Positions 16,997-25,228 are shown, counted from the stretch's first letter. The stretch is DNA of 64,000 nt from Methylibium sp035476815 (GCA_035476815.1 DATILD010000034.1:66517-130516), one strand, 5' to 3'. Notes: generated from the letters alone by a model not told the origin. Program-made: numbers and translations.

Positions 16997-17655
16997 AGCT
17001 CTGCCTGTTCGACCTCGACCACACGCTGCTGCCGATCGACTCCGACCACGCCTGGGGCGAGTTCGTCGTCACGCTCGGCTGGGCCGAGGCGGCCGCCCAG
17101 CGCGCCGAGAACGACCGTTTCTACGCCGCCTACCAGGACGGCTCGCTCGACATCCACGCCTATGTCGAGTTCGCCACCCGCGCCTGGCGCGGCCGCCCGC
17201 CGGCCGCGCAGGCGGCGGCCCAGGCGCGCTACCTCGACGAGGTGATCCGCCCGGCGATCCGCCCGGAGGCGCGGGCGCTGGTCGAACGCCACCGCGGCGA
17301 GCTGTGCGCGATCGTCACGGCCACCAACGAGTTCGTCACCCGTCCGATCGCCGACCTGTTCGGCGTCGAGGCGCTGATCGCCATCGAGCTCGAGCGCGAC
17401 GGCGAGGGCCGGGCGACCGGCCGCATCCGTGGCGTGCCCTCGTTCCGCGAGGGCAAGATCCGGCGCGTCGAGCAATGGCTCGCCGCCGAGGGCCGGCATG
17501 TGCAAGACTTCGAGCGCGTCACGGTCTACAGCGACTCGCCGAACGACCTGCCGCTGCTGGAGCTCGCCACCCATCCCGTCGCGACCAATCCGTCCGCGGC
17601 GCTCGAGGCCATCGCGCGCGAACGCGGCTGGCCCCTCCTGAACCTGTTCCCATGA
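16993..17655 (+). CDS. HAD-superfamily IB hydrolase (SerB-like phosphatase)
   Basis: 220 residues. HAD motif I FDLDHTLLP at residues 6-14 with nucleophile and acid Asp, motif II in IVTATNEFVT, the motif III Lys in the GVPSFREGKIRR region, and motif IV YSDSPNDLPLLE. This is the HAD-IB subgroup that includes phosphoserine phosphatase and histidinol-phosphatase-like enzymes. The substrate cannot be fixed. Frequent partner of hda and pcnB in Burkholderiales. ATGA overlaps on both ends. Confidence 0.88.
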   Translation: MKLCLFDLDHTLLPIDSDHAWGEFVVTLGWAEAAAQRAENDRFYAAYQDGSLDIHAYVEFATRAWRGRPPAAQAAAQARYLDEVIRPAIRPEARALVERHRGELCAIVTATNEFVTRPIADLFGVEALIAIELERDGEGRATGRIRGVPSFREGKIRRVEQWLAAEGRHVQDFERVTVYSDSPNDLPLLELATHPVATNPSAALEAIARERGWPLLNLFP

Positions 17656-19262
17656 TCAAGAAGTTCATCAACCGACTGCTCGGCAAGGACGACGCGGCGT
17701 CCAACAAGGGCGGCAAGCCGCGCACCGGCAAGCGCGTCGAGGTGCCGCAGACCGAGCACGGCATCGACCCGGCCCTGGTCGACGACAAGGCGCGCAAGGT
17801 CGTCGAGACGCTGCAGGAGGCCGGTCACCAGGCCTACATCGTCGGCGGCGCGGTGCGCGACATGCTGCTGGGCCACCGCCCCAAGGACTTCGACGTCGCC
17901 ACCGACGCGACGCCCGAGCAGGTCAAGGCGCTGTTCCGCCGCGCCTTCATCATCGGCCGGCGCTTCCGCATCGTGCACGTGGTCTACGGCCGCGGGCGCG
18001 AGCACGAGGTGATCGAGGTCTCGACCTTCCGCGCCTACCTCGACGCGGCGGCGGCCGAGCAGGTCGAGGGCAACGAGAAGACCAGCAAGTCCGAGCTGCA
18101 GGGCAAGAGCCATGTCATCGACGCCAGCGGCCGGGTGCTGCGCGACAACGTCTGGGGCCCGCAGGACGAGGACGCCGCGCGCCGCGACTTCACCGTCAAC
18201 GCGCTCTACTACGACCCGCGCACGCAGATCGTGGTCGACTACCACGGCGGCATCGCCGACTCGAAGAAGCGCCTGCTGCGCATGATCGGCGACCCGGTCT
18301 CGCGCTACCGCGAGGACCCGGTGCGCATCATCCGCGCGATGCGCTTTGCGGCCAAGCTCGGCTTCGAGATCGAGCCCAAGACCCTCAAGCCGCTGCGCGA
18401 GAGCGCCGCGCTGCTGGAGGCGGTGCCGGTCTCGCGCCAGTTCGACGAGATGATCAAGCTGCTGCAGACCGGCCATGCGATCAAGTCGATCGAGCAGCTG
18501 CGCAAGCATGGCCTGCTCGGCGGGCCGAAGCCGGGGCCCTTCCCGCTGCTCGACGCGGTGCTGGCCGATGCCGGCAAGAACCCGGCGCGCGAGGCCTTCA
18601 TCAACGCCGCGCTGGCCGACACCGACCGCCGCGTCGGCGAGGACAAGCCGGTCGCACCCAGCTTCCTGCTCGCCTGCCTGCTGTGGCACGAGGTGCTGGC
18701 CGGCTGGCAGCGCCGCAAGTCGGCCGGCGGGGCGCCGTTCCCGGCGCTGCAGGAGGCGGTCGACGCGGTGTTCGACGCGCGCATCGGCGACATCTCCGGC
18801 CGCGGCAAGCTCGGCACCGACATGCGCGAGATCTGGCTGATGCAGCCGCGCTTCGAGCGCCGCACCGGCAGCGGGCCGCTGTCGCTGATCGAGCAGCCGC
18901 GCTTCCGAGCCGGCTTCGACTTCCTGCGCCTGCGCGCCGACACCGGCGAGCTGCCCGACGAGCTGGCCGAGTGGTGGGAGGACTTCTCGCTCGGCAGCGA
19001 CGACGACCGCCGTGCGCTGCTCGAGGTGGCCCGGGCCCAGCAGCAGCCGCGGCGCGTGGCGGGCGGGCCTCGCGCAGGCGCACCGCGGGCGCCCGCGGGC
19101 GAGTCGCCGGCTCGACCCGAGGCCGCCGAGCCGGCCGCCAACGACGATGACGCCCCGGCCGCCGCCGACGCCCCGCCGCGCAAGCGCCGGCGCCGCCGCC
19201 GCAAGCCGGCCGGCGAGGGCGGCGCGGCGGCCGAGCGTCCGGCGGGAGATGCGGTGGAATGA
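17652..19262 (+). CDS. pcnB: Poly(A) polymerase I
   Basis: Adds 3' poly(A) tails to RNA, promoting decay. 536 residues. Nucleotidyltransferase motif GGAVRDMLLGHRPKDFDVATDA at about 63-84, with the DxD metal pair, then RRDFTVNALYYD and the RNA-binding helical domain around DPVRIIRAMRFAAKLGFEIE. The last about 60 residues are Ala/Pro-rich and end in a run of Arg/Lys, like the basic tail of bacterial PAP I. The length and presence of the DFTVNAL motif favour pcnB over CCA-adding enzyme. The start overlaps the HAD gene stop and its own stop overlaps folK. Confidence 0.94.
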   Translation: MIKKFINRLLGKDDAASNKGGKPRTGKRVEVPQTEHGIDPALVDDKARKVVETLQEAGHQAYIVGGAVRDMLLGHRPKDFDVATDATPEQVKALFRRAFIIGRRFRIVHVVYGRGREHEVIEVSTFRAYLDAAAAEQVEGNEKTSKSELQGKSHVIDASGRVLRDNVWGPQDEDAARRDFTVNALYYDPRTQIVVDYHGGIADSKKRLLRMIGDPVSRYREDPVRIIRAMRFAAKLGFEIEPKTLKPLRESAALLEAVPVSRQFDEMIKLLQTGHAIKSIEQLRKHGLLGGPKPGPFPLLDAVLADAGKNPAREAFINAALADTDRRVGEDKPVAPSFLLACLLWHEVLAGWQRRKSAGGAPFPALQEAVDAVFDARIGDISGRGKLGTDMREIWLMQPRFERRTGSGPLSLIEQPRFRAGFDFLRLRADTGELPDELAEWWEDFSLGSDDDRRALLEVARAQQQPRRVAGGPRAGAPRAPAGESPARPEAAEPAANDDDAPAAADAPPRKRRRRRRKPAGEGGAAAERPAGDAVE

Positions 19263-20218
19263 ACGCCACCCACCGCGTGCACGTCGGCCTCGGCGCCAAT
19301 CTCGGCGACAGCGAGGCCTCGCTGCGCGGTGCGCTGGTCGCGATCACCGCCCTGCCGGGCACGCGACTGGTGGCGGTGTCCTCGCTGTACCGCACGGCAC
19401 CGATCGACGCCGGCGGGCCGGACTACCTGAACGCCGTCGCCGCGATCGACACCGGGCTCGACCCGCATGCGCTGCTGGCCGAACTGCAGCGCATCGAGAA
19501 CGCCTTCGGCCGCGAGCGCCCCTACCGCAACGCGCCGCGCCGGCTCGACCTCGACCTGCTGCGCTACGACGAGGCCCAGCTCGACACGCCGTCGCTGACG
19601 ATCCCGCACCCGCGGCTGCACGAGCGCGCCTTCGCGCTGTACCCGCTGCTCGAGCTCGCGCCCGCGCTGCGCGACGCCCGGGGCGTCCCGCTGGCCGAGC
19701 GCCTGCCGGCGGTGGCCGACCAGCGCATCGAGACGCTGCGCACCCGCGTCGACGTGGTCGTGCGGCCGTACCAGCCGCGCGACTTCGACGCGCTCGTCGC
19801 CGCCTGGCACGCGAGCAACCTGGCCAGCTACCCCTACGTCGCCGAGCATCAGCGCCACACGCTCGACGACGCGCGCGCCTTCTTCCGCGACCGGGTGCTG
19901 ACCGAGTGCCGCGTCTGGGTGGCCGAGACGCTGGTCGCCGACGCGCCGCAGCGGCTGCTCGGCCTCGTCGCGCTGGCGCCCGGCTGGATCCGCCAGATGG
20001 CGGTGTTCGGCGACCAAGGCCGGCGCGGCATCGGCCGGCTGCTGCTGCGCGAGGCGCTGATGGCCTCGCCCGAGGGCGTGCAGCTCCACACCTTCCAGCG
20101 CAACGCCGCGGCGCGCGCCTTCTACGAGGCGCATGGCTTTCGCGCCGCGGCCTTCGGCGTCAGCCCGGCGCCCGAGGGCGAGCCCGACGTGCTCTACCGC
20201 TGGGTGCCGTCGCCGTGA
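19259..20218 (+). CDS. folK: Fusion: folate-synthesis pyrophosphokinase (FolK) and GNAT acetyltransferase
   Basis: 319 residues, one uninterrupted frame. Residues 5-160 are 6-hydroxymethyl-7,8-dihydropterin pyrophosphokinase: GLGANLGDSE, SSLYRTAPID, YLNAVAAIDT, the PRRLDLDLL metal motif, and IPHPRLHERAFALYPL. Residues about 165-315 are a GNAT domain: VRPYQPRDFDALVAAWHASN, IRQMAVFGDQGRRGIGRLLLREAL (acetyl-CoA loop QGRRGIG), FQRNAAARAFYEAHGF. Usual FolK ends near 160 residues, so the second half is an added enzyme. The kinase makes the pterin precursor of folate; the target of the acetyltransferase is unknown. The ATG overlaps pcnB's stop; a GTG of the next gene overlaps this stop. Confidence 0.9.
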   Translation: MNATHRVHVGLGANLGDSEASLRGALVAITALPGTRLVAVSSLYRTAPIDAGGPDYLNAVAAIDTGLDPHALLAELQRIENAFGRERPYRNAPRRLDLDLLRYDEAQLDTPSLTIPHPRLHERAFALYPLLELAPALRDARGVPLAERLPAVADQRIETLRTRVDVVVRPYQPRDFDALVAAWHASNLASYPYVAEHQRHTLDDARAFFRDRVLTECRVWVAETLVADAPQRLLGLVALAPGWIRQMAVFGDQGRRGIGRLLLREALMASPEGVQLHTFQRNAAARAFYEAHGFRAAAFGVSPAPEGEPDVLYRWVPSP

Positions 20219-20571
20219 ACGCCGCGCTGCCGATCCCGCTGCAGACGGTGCTGCTGCTCGTGGCGTCGAACGTCTTCATGACCTTCGCCTGGTACGGCCA
20301 CCTGAAGAACCTCGGCCACAGGCCCTGGGTGGTGGCGGCGCTGGTGAGCTGGGGCATCGCGCTGTTCGAGTACCTGCTGCAGGTGCCGGCCAACCGCATC
20401 GGCGTGCAGCAGTTCAGCGTCGGCCAGCTGAAGATCCTTCAGGAGGTGATCACGCTGTCGGTGTTCGTCCCCTTTGCGGTCTGGTACCTGAACGAGCCCC
20501 TGAAGCTGGACTACCTGTGGGCCGGCCTGTGCCTCGTCGGCGCGGCCTATTTCATGTTCCGCTCGGGCTGA
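20215..20571 (+). CDS. DMT-type small membrane protein (DUF486)
   Basis: 118 residues with four transmembrane segments. The sequence FMTFAWYGHLKN, ALFEYLLQVPANRIG and the closing LDYLWAGLCLVGAAYFMF match DUF486, a drug/metabolite transporter-like family. Starts at GTG that overlaps the folK TGA (GTGA), so it is translated by coupling. Function of the family is not established. Confidence 0.85.
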   Translation: MNAALPIPLQTVLLLVASNVFMTFAWYGHLKNLGHRPWVVAALVSWGIALFEYLLQVPANRIGVQQFSVGQLKILQEVITLSVFVPFAVWYLNEPLKLDYLWAGLCLVGAAYFMFRSG

Positions 20572-20577
20572 GCCGCG

Positions 20578-21273
20578 ATGAAGTACCGCCACGTCGTCGT
20601 CGAAGGCGCCATCGGCGTCGGCAAGACCACGCTGGCGCGTGCGCTGGCGCTGCACTGGGACGCCCGGCTGGTGCTCGAGCAGCCGCTCGAGAACCCCTAC
20701 CTGGCGCGCTTCTACGAGCACCTGCGCGGCAACGGCAGCGCCCGCGGCAACCCGATGGCGCTGCAGACCCAGCTGAGCTTCCTGTTCCAGCGCGTCGAGC
20801 AGTTGAAGGAGCTGTCGCAGCCCGGCATGTTCGAGCGCGGCGTCGTCAGCGACTTCCTGTTCGCCAAGGACGCGATCTTCGCGCTGCTCAACCTCGGCGA
20901 CGAGGACCTGGCGCTGTACCGCCAGATCTACCGCCGTCACGCCCAGCAGGCGCCGGCGCCGGACCTGGTGATCTGGCTGCAGGCCGAGCCCGACACCCTG
21001 CTGGCGCGGGTGCGCCAGCGCGGCCTGACGATGGAACGCCATATCGGCGAGGGCTACCTGCGTGCGCTGTGCGACGCCTACCTGCGCCACTTCGCCAGCC
21101 ATCCGAAGCTGCCGGTGCTGGCGGTCAACACCGAGGCCTTCCATCCGGCCGAGGACGGGGTCGATTTCCGGCGGCTGCTCGACCGCATCGACGCGTATGC
21201 GGGCGGTTTCGAGTTCTACGACCCGCCGGACCGGCCGGGCCGGGGGCTGCAGAGCATTCGCCGCAGCGCATGA
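20578..21273 (+). CDS. Deoxynucleoside kinase family protein
   Basis: 231 residues. P-loop GAIGVGKTT at 10-18, the ERGVVSDFLFAKD segment that corresponds to the substrate-contact E/DRS region of deoxyribonucleoside kinases, and an Arg-rich LID (RVRQRGLTMERHI). Predicted to phosphorylate a deoxynucleoside, often deoxyadenosine or deoxyguanosine in bacteria, with ATP. It follows DUF486 by 6 bases and closes the AI-2E-hda-HAD-pcnB-folK chain. folK next to such a kinase is common in betaproteobacteria, usually followed by panB; here pan genes are 18 kb away. Confidence 0.88.
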   Translation: MKYRHVVVEGAIGVGKTTLARALALHWDARLVLEQPLENPYLARFYEHLRGNGSARGNPMALQTQLSFLFQRVEQLKELSQPGMFERGVVSDFLFAKDAIFALLNLGDEDLALYRQIYRRHAQQAPAPDLVIWLQAEPDTLLARVRQRGLTMERHIGEGYLRALCDAYLRHFASHPKLPVLAVNTEAFHPAEDGVDFRRLLDRIDAYAGGFEFYDPPDRPGRGLQSIRRSA

Positions 21274-21310
21274 CAGCGCCCCGGCGGCGCCGTCACGAGA
21301 CTGTCATCCG

Positions 21311-21332
21311 TGGTGTGACAGTAATGTGACAA
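21311..21332 (-). promoter_or_regulatory. Candidate Pho box (PhoB-binding direct repeat)
   Basis: Read on the minus strand, two 11-bp units TTGTCACATTA and CTGTCACACCA follow each other directly, matching the 7+4 pattern of a Pho box (consensus CTGTCAT plus four AT-rich bases, repeated). A further CTGTCAT lies at 21301-21307 on the plus strand. The site is about 50 bases upstream of the DUF47-pit operon and oriented opposite to it. In Sinorhizobium meliloti the equivalent orfA-pit operon is repressed by PhoB through a Pho box, so this site may repress rather than activate. Confidence 0.5.
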
Positions 21333-21383
21333 TCGCGCCCGAGCGGCGCCACCCTGGGCGCCGCCCTTGCATCCGGAGCGTCC

Positions 21384-22031
21384 ATGGTGTTCGGCAAGCT
21401 GCTGCCCCAGGAGGGCAACTTCTTCGAGTTGTTCAACCGTCACGCCGACTACATCGTCGAGGGCGCGCGCGCCTTCAACACGATGATCGAGAACTACGCC
21501 GACGCCGGCGAGCGCGAGCGCCAGTCGACCGCGGTGATCGAGGCCGAGCGCAAGGCCGACAAGGTGACCGCCGAGGTCAACCGCCTGCTGCACAAGACCT
21601 TCATCACGCCGCTGGACCGCGAGCAGATCCACGGCCTGATCAATGCGATGGACGACATCCTCGACCTGCTGCAGGACACGACCGAGACGATGAGCCTGTA
21701 CGACGTGCGCCGCATGACCGAGGAGACGCTCGAGCTCGGCCGGCTCAGCGCGCGCTGCTGCGAGCGGGTGCAGCAGGCGGTGCTGCTGCTGCCCAAGCTC
21801 AAGGACGCCAGCGTCGTCGAGGCGGCGCTCAAGACTTGCGAGGAGATCGACCAGCTCGAGAGCGACGCCGACCGCGTGATGCGCTCGGCGATGAGCCAGC
21901 TGTTCCGCCACGAGCCCGACGTGCGCGAGCTGATCAAGCTGAAGGCGATCTACGAGATGCTGGAGTCGATCACCGACCGCTGCGAGGACGTGGCCAACCT
22001 GATCGAGGGCATCGTCCTCGAGAACTCCTGA
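21384..22031 (+). CDS. DUF47 (PhoU-like) accessory protein of Pit phosphate transport
   Basis: 215 residues, all-helical, without membrane segments. EAERKADKVTAEVNRLLHKTFITPLDREQIHGLINAMDDILDLL is the DUF47/PhoU_div signature with its acidic metal-binding motifs. A second set EIDQLESDADRVMRSAMSQLF and ITDRCEDVANLIEGIVL completes the two-fold repeat. Such proteins (also called Pit accessory protein) pair with Pit transporters. The gene is 90 bp upstream of pit and preceded by the candidate Pho box. Confidence 0.92.
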   Translation: MVFGKLLPQEGNFFELFNRHADYIVEGARAFNTMIENYADAGERERQSTAVIEAERKADKVTAEVNRLLHKTFITPLDREQIHGLINAMDDILDLLQDTTETMSLYDVRRMTEETLELGRLSARCCERVQQAVLLLPKLKDASVVEAALKTCEEIDQLESDADRVMRSAMSQLFRHEPDVRELIKLKAIYEMLESITDRCEDVANLIEGIVLENS

Positions 22032-22033
22032 AA

Positions 22034-22118
22034 ACATGACAACCCCCACGTCGCTCCGCTCCTGCCCCCCGGGGGGGCGCTCAGCCGCCTTGGGGCGGCC
22101 CTGCGGCGGCTGAGGCCC
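22034..22118 (+). repeat. Hairpin repeat between DUF47 gene and pit (copy 1 of a dispersed family)
   Basis: Fills the gap between the two genes. Contains ACAACCCCCACG, then CTGCCCCCCGGGGGGGCG (palindromic core CCCCCCGGGGGG), then a longer stem whose arms CAGCCGCC (22082-22089) and GGCGGCTG pair. A related copy, on the other strand, lies at 35434-35512 between two genes of the ECF operon. Likely a REP-like intergenic element. Confidence 0.6.
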
Positions 22119-22120
22119 GC

Positions 22121-23131
22121 ATGGCGTCGGTCGAACTCGGCTTCTGGATCGTCGCGGCCCTGGTGCTGTTGGCGGTCGCGTTCGACTTCATGAACGGCTT
22201 CCACGACGCCGCGAACTCGATCGCCACCGTCGTGTCCACCGGCGTGCTCAAGCCGCAGCAGGCGGTGGTGTTCGCGGCCTTCTTCAACTTCGTCGCGATC
22301 TTCGTGTTCCACCTGTCGGTCGCGGCCACGGTCGGCAAGGGCATCGTGCAGCCGGGGGTGATCGACCCGAACGTGGTGTGCGGCGCGCTGGTCGGCGCGA
22401 TCGCCTGGAACCTGATCACCTGGTACTACGGCATCCCCTCGTCGAGCTCGCATGCGCTGATCGGCGGGCTGGTCGGCGCCGCGCTCGCGAAGGCCGGGCC
22501 GGACACGCTGGTGGCCGCCGGCGTGACCAAGACGCTCGCCTTCATCCTGGTGTCGCCGCTGCTCGGCTTCGTGCTCGGCTCGGGGCTGATGGTCGCGGTC
22601 GCCTGGCTGCTGCGCGGCAAGACGCCGCTGCGCATCGACCGCTGGTTCCGTCGCGGCCAGCTGGTGTCGGCGGCGCTCTACAGCCTGGGCCATGGCGGCA
22701 ACGACGCGCAGAAGACCATCGGCATCATCTGGGTGCTGCTGATCGCCTCGGGCTACGCGGCCGGCGGCGACGCGCTGCCGCCCTGGTGGGTGATCTGGGC
22801 CTGCTACATCGCGATCGCGCTGGGCACGATGTTCGGCGGCTGGCGCATCGTCAAGACCATGGGCCAGAAGATCACCAAGCTCAAGCCGGTGGGCGGCTTC
22901 TGCGCCGAGACCGGCGGCGCGATCACGCTGTTCCTGGCCAGCGCGCTGGGCATCCCGGTGTCGACCACCCACACCATCACCGGCGCGATCGTCGGCGTGG
23001 GCTCGACGCAGCGCTTCGCGGCGGTGCGCTGGGGCGTCGCAGGGCGCATCGTCTGGGCCTGGATCTTCACGATCCCGGCCTCGGCGCTGATGGCCGCGCT
23101 GGCCTATGGGGTCAGCCTGCTGCTGTTCTGA
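22121..23131 (+). CDS. pit: Low-affinity inorganic phosphate transporter (Pit family)
   Basis: 336 residues with about 10 membrane segments. The two inverted family repeats are seen: DFMNGFHDAANSIATVVSTGVLKP near the N-terminus and SLGHGGNDAQKTIGI in the second half, plus IPSSSSHALIGGLVGAA and IPVSTTHTITGAIVGVG. Imports phosphate (often as a metal-phosphate complex) using the proton gradient. Starts at ATG MASVELG. Partner of the DUF47 gene upstream. The 3' end overlaps the convergent GNAT gene by 28 bases. Confidence 0.95.
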   Translation: MASVELGFWIVAALVLLAVAFDFMNGFHDAANSIATVVSTGVLKPQQAVVFAAFFNFVAIFVFHLSVAATVGKGIVQPGVIDPNVVCGALVGAIAWNLITWYYGIPSSSSHALIGGLVGAALAKAGPDTLVAAGVTKTLAFILVSPLLGFVLGSGLMVAVAWLLRGKTPLRIDRWFRRGQLVSAALYSLGHGGNDAQKTIGIIWVLLIASGYAAGGDALPPWWVIWACYIAIALGTMFGGWRIVKTMGQKITKLKPVGGFCAETGGAITLFLASALGIPVSTTHTITGAIVGVGSTQRFAAVRWGVAGRIVWAWIFTIPASALMAALAYGVSLLLF

Positions 23132-23556
23132 GCCGGTCGGCGTTTGAGCATCAGGTGTTTCTCGATCCCCGGCGCGAAGCCGGCGATCGTCGCGGCCATC
23201 TCGTAGCCGAGCCGGCGGTACAGCGACGGGGCCTGGAAGCTGAAGGTCTCCAGGTAGTAGGTGTCGCAACCGCGCGCCGCGGCCAGCGCCTCGAAGCGCC
23301 GCACCAGCGCCGCGCCCAGGCCGGCGCGGCGCCGCGCCGGCGCCACCCAGAGCTGCTGCAGCTCGCAGCAGACGCCCCAGGTGCGGCCGACCGCGCCGCC
23401 GACCACGGCGCCGTCGGCGTCGCGCGCGTAGCAGGCGAGCCGCCGCACCTCGTGCAGCGGCGCGGCCGCGTCGTTGGCCTCGCCCAGGCCGGTGTCGATC
23501 CGCAGGGCCGCGGCGCGGTCCGCGCCCTCGGCATCGTCGTGCAGGGTCCAGTCCAT
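23104..23556 (-). CDS. GNAT family N-acetyltransferase
   Basis: 150 residues. The acetyl-CoA binding core is LWVAPARRRAGLGAALVRRFEALAAARG (R-x-x-G-x-G/A), followed by YYLETFSFQAPSLYRRLGYE, a classic GNAT ending. No clue to the acceptor. The stop lies inside the end of pit on the other strand. Followed upstream (on the minus strand) by a separate SRPBCC gene 50 bp away. Confidence 0.85.
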   Translation of the reverse strand: MDWTLHDDAEGADRAAALRIDTGLGEANDAAAPLHEVRRLACYARDADGAVVGGAVGRTWGVCCELQQLWVAPARRRAGLGAALVRRFEALAAARGCDTYYLETFSFQAPSLYRRLGYEMAATIAGFAPGIEKHLMLKRRPAQNSSRLTP

Positions 23557-23606
23557 GAACGAAAACGGCGGCCCGAAGCCGCCGTGTGCAACAGGAAGTG
23601 GCGAGC

Positions 23607-24131
23607 CTACTTCTTCTCGACCAGCTTCTTCAGGTTGGTCAGGCCCGACTGGTAGACGCCGGTCACGGCCTTGACCGCGGCCTCGTCGTTCTGGTCCGGC
23701 GGCGGGTCGTTGTTCGGGAAGCCGCGGTAGAAGGCGCCGCGCCACTCGACCGTGCTCTTGGCGCCGTCGGCGTTGACGGTGATCGTCGAGGTGTAGTTGG
23801 TGACCGGCAGCGCGCCGCCGTCCTTGGCGCGGTAGGTGTAGCTCTTGCCGTCGGCGTTGTAGCGCTCGAGCGTCTCGGTCAGCGCACCGCCGCCCTTGAG
23901 CTTGAGCTGGCGCACCGAGCCCTCGGCGTTGGCCTTGTCGGCCGGGCTGGCCTCGACGGCCGGGTGCCACTTGGCGAGCGCGTCGAAGTCCTTGATCTGC
24001 GCCCACACCGCGTCGGCCGGCGCGTCGATCGTGATCTTCTCGACCACCTTCTGGCGGGTCGGTCCGTGGGCCAGGGCGGCGCCGGTGGTGAGGCCGAGCA
24101 GCGCCAGCGCGGCAAGCCATCGTGAAAGCAT
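23607..24131 (-). CDS. Exported SRPBCC-fold protein
   Basis: 174 residues. Residues 1-21 form a Sec signal peptide (ALALLGLTTGAALA, cleavage before HG). The rest is a START/SRPBCC hydrophobic-ligand fold: VVEKITIDAPADAVWAQIKDFDALAKWHPAVEA, then alternating beta strands, and a C-terminal helix ending LVEKK. Probably periplasmic; ligand unknown. It is 55 bases downstream of the exported beta-propeller gene on the same strand, so the two may be co-transcribed. Confidence 0.8.
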   Translation of the reverse strand: MLSRWLAALALLGLTTGAALAHGPTRQKVVEKITIDAPADAVWAQIKDFDALAKWHPAVEASPADKANAEGSVRQLKLKGGGALTETLERYNADGKSYTYRAKDGGALPVTNYTSTITVNADGAKSTVEWRGAFYRGFPNNDPPPDQNDEAAVKAVTGVYQSGLTNLKKLVEKK

Positions 24132-24186
24132 CGGGGTGGTCTCCAGGTGTAAGGGGCTGAGGGGGCGCGACGGCGGTGGGCCGCGC

Positions 24187-25152
24187 CTAGGGCGCCGCGG
24201 GATCGCCGACGAAGGCGCCGAAGCCGCGCGGGTTGCTGCCCAGCGTGACGCTGCGCAACCGCCGTCCGGTCGCGGCCTCGAGTTCAACGAGATTCTCGTC
24301 CATCCAGTTGACCACCCACACCCGGTCGCCCACCGAGGCGATGCCTTCCGGGTAGCCGAAGCCCGTCAGGGTCTGCACCGGGGCCAGTGTGTCGGGATCG
24401 ACCACCGTCACCGTGTCGTCGCGCTGGTTCGTCACGTACAGCCGGGTGCCGCCGGCCGCCAGCGCCGCGCCGTAGGGGGCCTTGCCGACCTTCACGGTGC
24501 CGACGACGCGCGGCGCCCGGGGATCGCGCACGTCGATCGCGCTGAGGTCGTTGCTGTAGACGTTGAGCGCATAGACGCGCTGTCGCGGGCCGTCGACCAG
24601 CAGCGCGAACGGGTGCTCGCCGACCGCCACGCGCGCGACGACGCGGGCCGTGGCGACGTCGACCACCGCGACGCGGTCCTCGTCGCGTTCGGCGACGAAC
24701 ACGCTGGCGCCGTCGACCGACACCGCGACGCCGGCCGGCGCCCGGCCCAGCGGCACGCGCAGCACCTCGGCGTGGGTGGCGGTGTCGAAGCCGAGCAGCT
24801 GCTGGCCGAACCAGTCCGCCACGTAGACGCGCCGGCCGTCCGGCGCCGCGTCGATGCCGACGGCGCCCTGGCCGGCCGGCAGCGTGGCGACGACGGCGCG
24901 GCGGCGCATGTCGATCACCGAGACGGCGTTGCTGTCGGGGGCGGTCACGAACACCTTGCCTGCCGTTGGCACCGCCACCACGCCGGCCGGCGAGCGCGCC
25001 ACCGGCACGGTGGCGGCGACGGTGTGGGTGGCCAGGTCGACCAGCGAGACCGTGTGCTCGCCCTGGTTGGTGATCCAGGCCGAAGGTGCGGCGGCCGCTT
25101 GCAGCGTGATCGCGAGCAGCAGGGCGGCGCAGCGGTGGCGGAGTGGTCGCAT
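24187..25152 (-). CDS. Exported YVTN/YncE-like beta-propeller protein
   Basis: 321 residues. Signal peptide 1-22 (LLLAITLQAAAA). The rest is built of repeated blades of about 42 residues, such as NQGEHTVSLVDLATHTVAATVPV, DSNAVSVIDMRRRAVVATLPAG and NQRDDTVTVVDPDTLAPVQTL, typical of seven-bladed YVTN propellers. Periplasmic binding or scaffold protein; function not predictable. Next to the SRPBCC gene downstream. Upstream lies the hybrid kinase gene on the same strand. Confidence 0.85.
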   Translation of the reverse strand: MRPLRHRCAALLLAITLQAAAAPSAWITNQGEHTVSLVDLATHTVAATVPVARSPAGVVAVPTAGKVFVTAPDSNAVSVIDMRRRAVVATLPAGQGAVGIDAAPDGRRVYVADWFGQQLLGFDTATHAEVLRVPLGRAPAGVAVSVDGASVFVAERDEDRVAVVDVATARVVARVAVGEHPFALLVDGPRQRVYALNVYSNDLSAIDVRDPRAPRVVGTVKVGKAPYGAALAAGGTRLYVTNQRDDTVTVVDPDTLAPVQTLTGFGYPEGIASVGDRVWVVNWMDENLVELEAATGRRLRSVTLGSNPRGFGAFVGDPAAP

Positions 25153-25176
25153 CGACCCGGATGTTGTCTCATCTGC

Positions 25177-25191
25177 GCCGGCAAGGCCGGC
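25177..25191 (-). terminator. Short hairpin after the hybrid kinase gene
   Basis: GCCGGC, 3-base loop, GCCGGC, about 40 bases after the kinase stop and before the beta-propeller gene. Short and without T-run; weak candidate only. Confidence 0.25.
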
Positions 25192-25228
25192 ACGGTCGTA
25201 CCGGTTCCGAGCGACAGATCGCAGCGCC

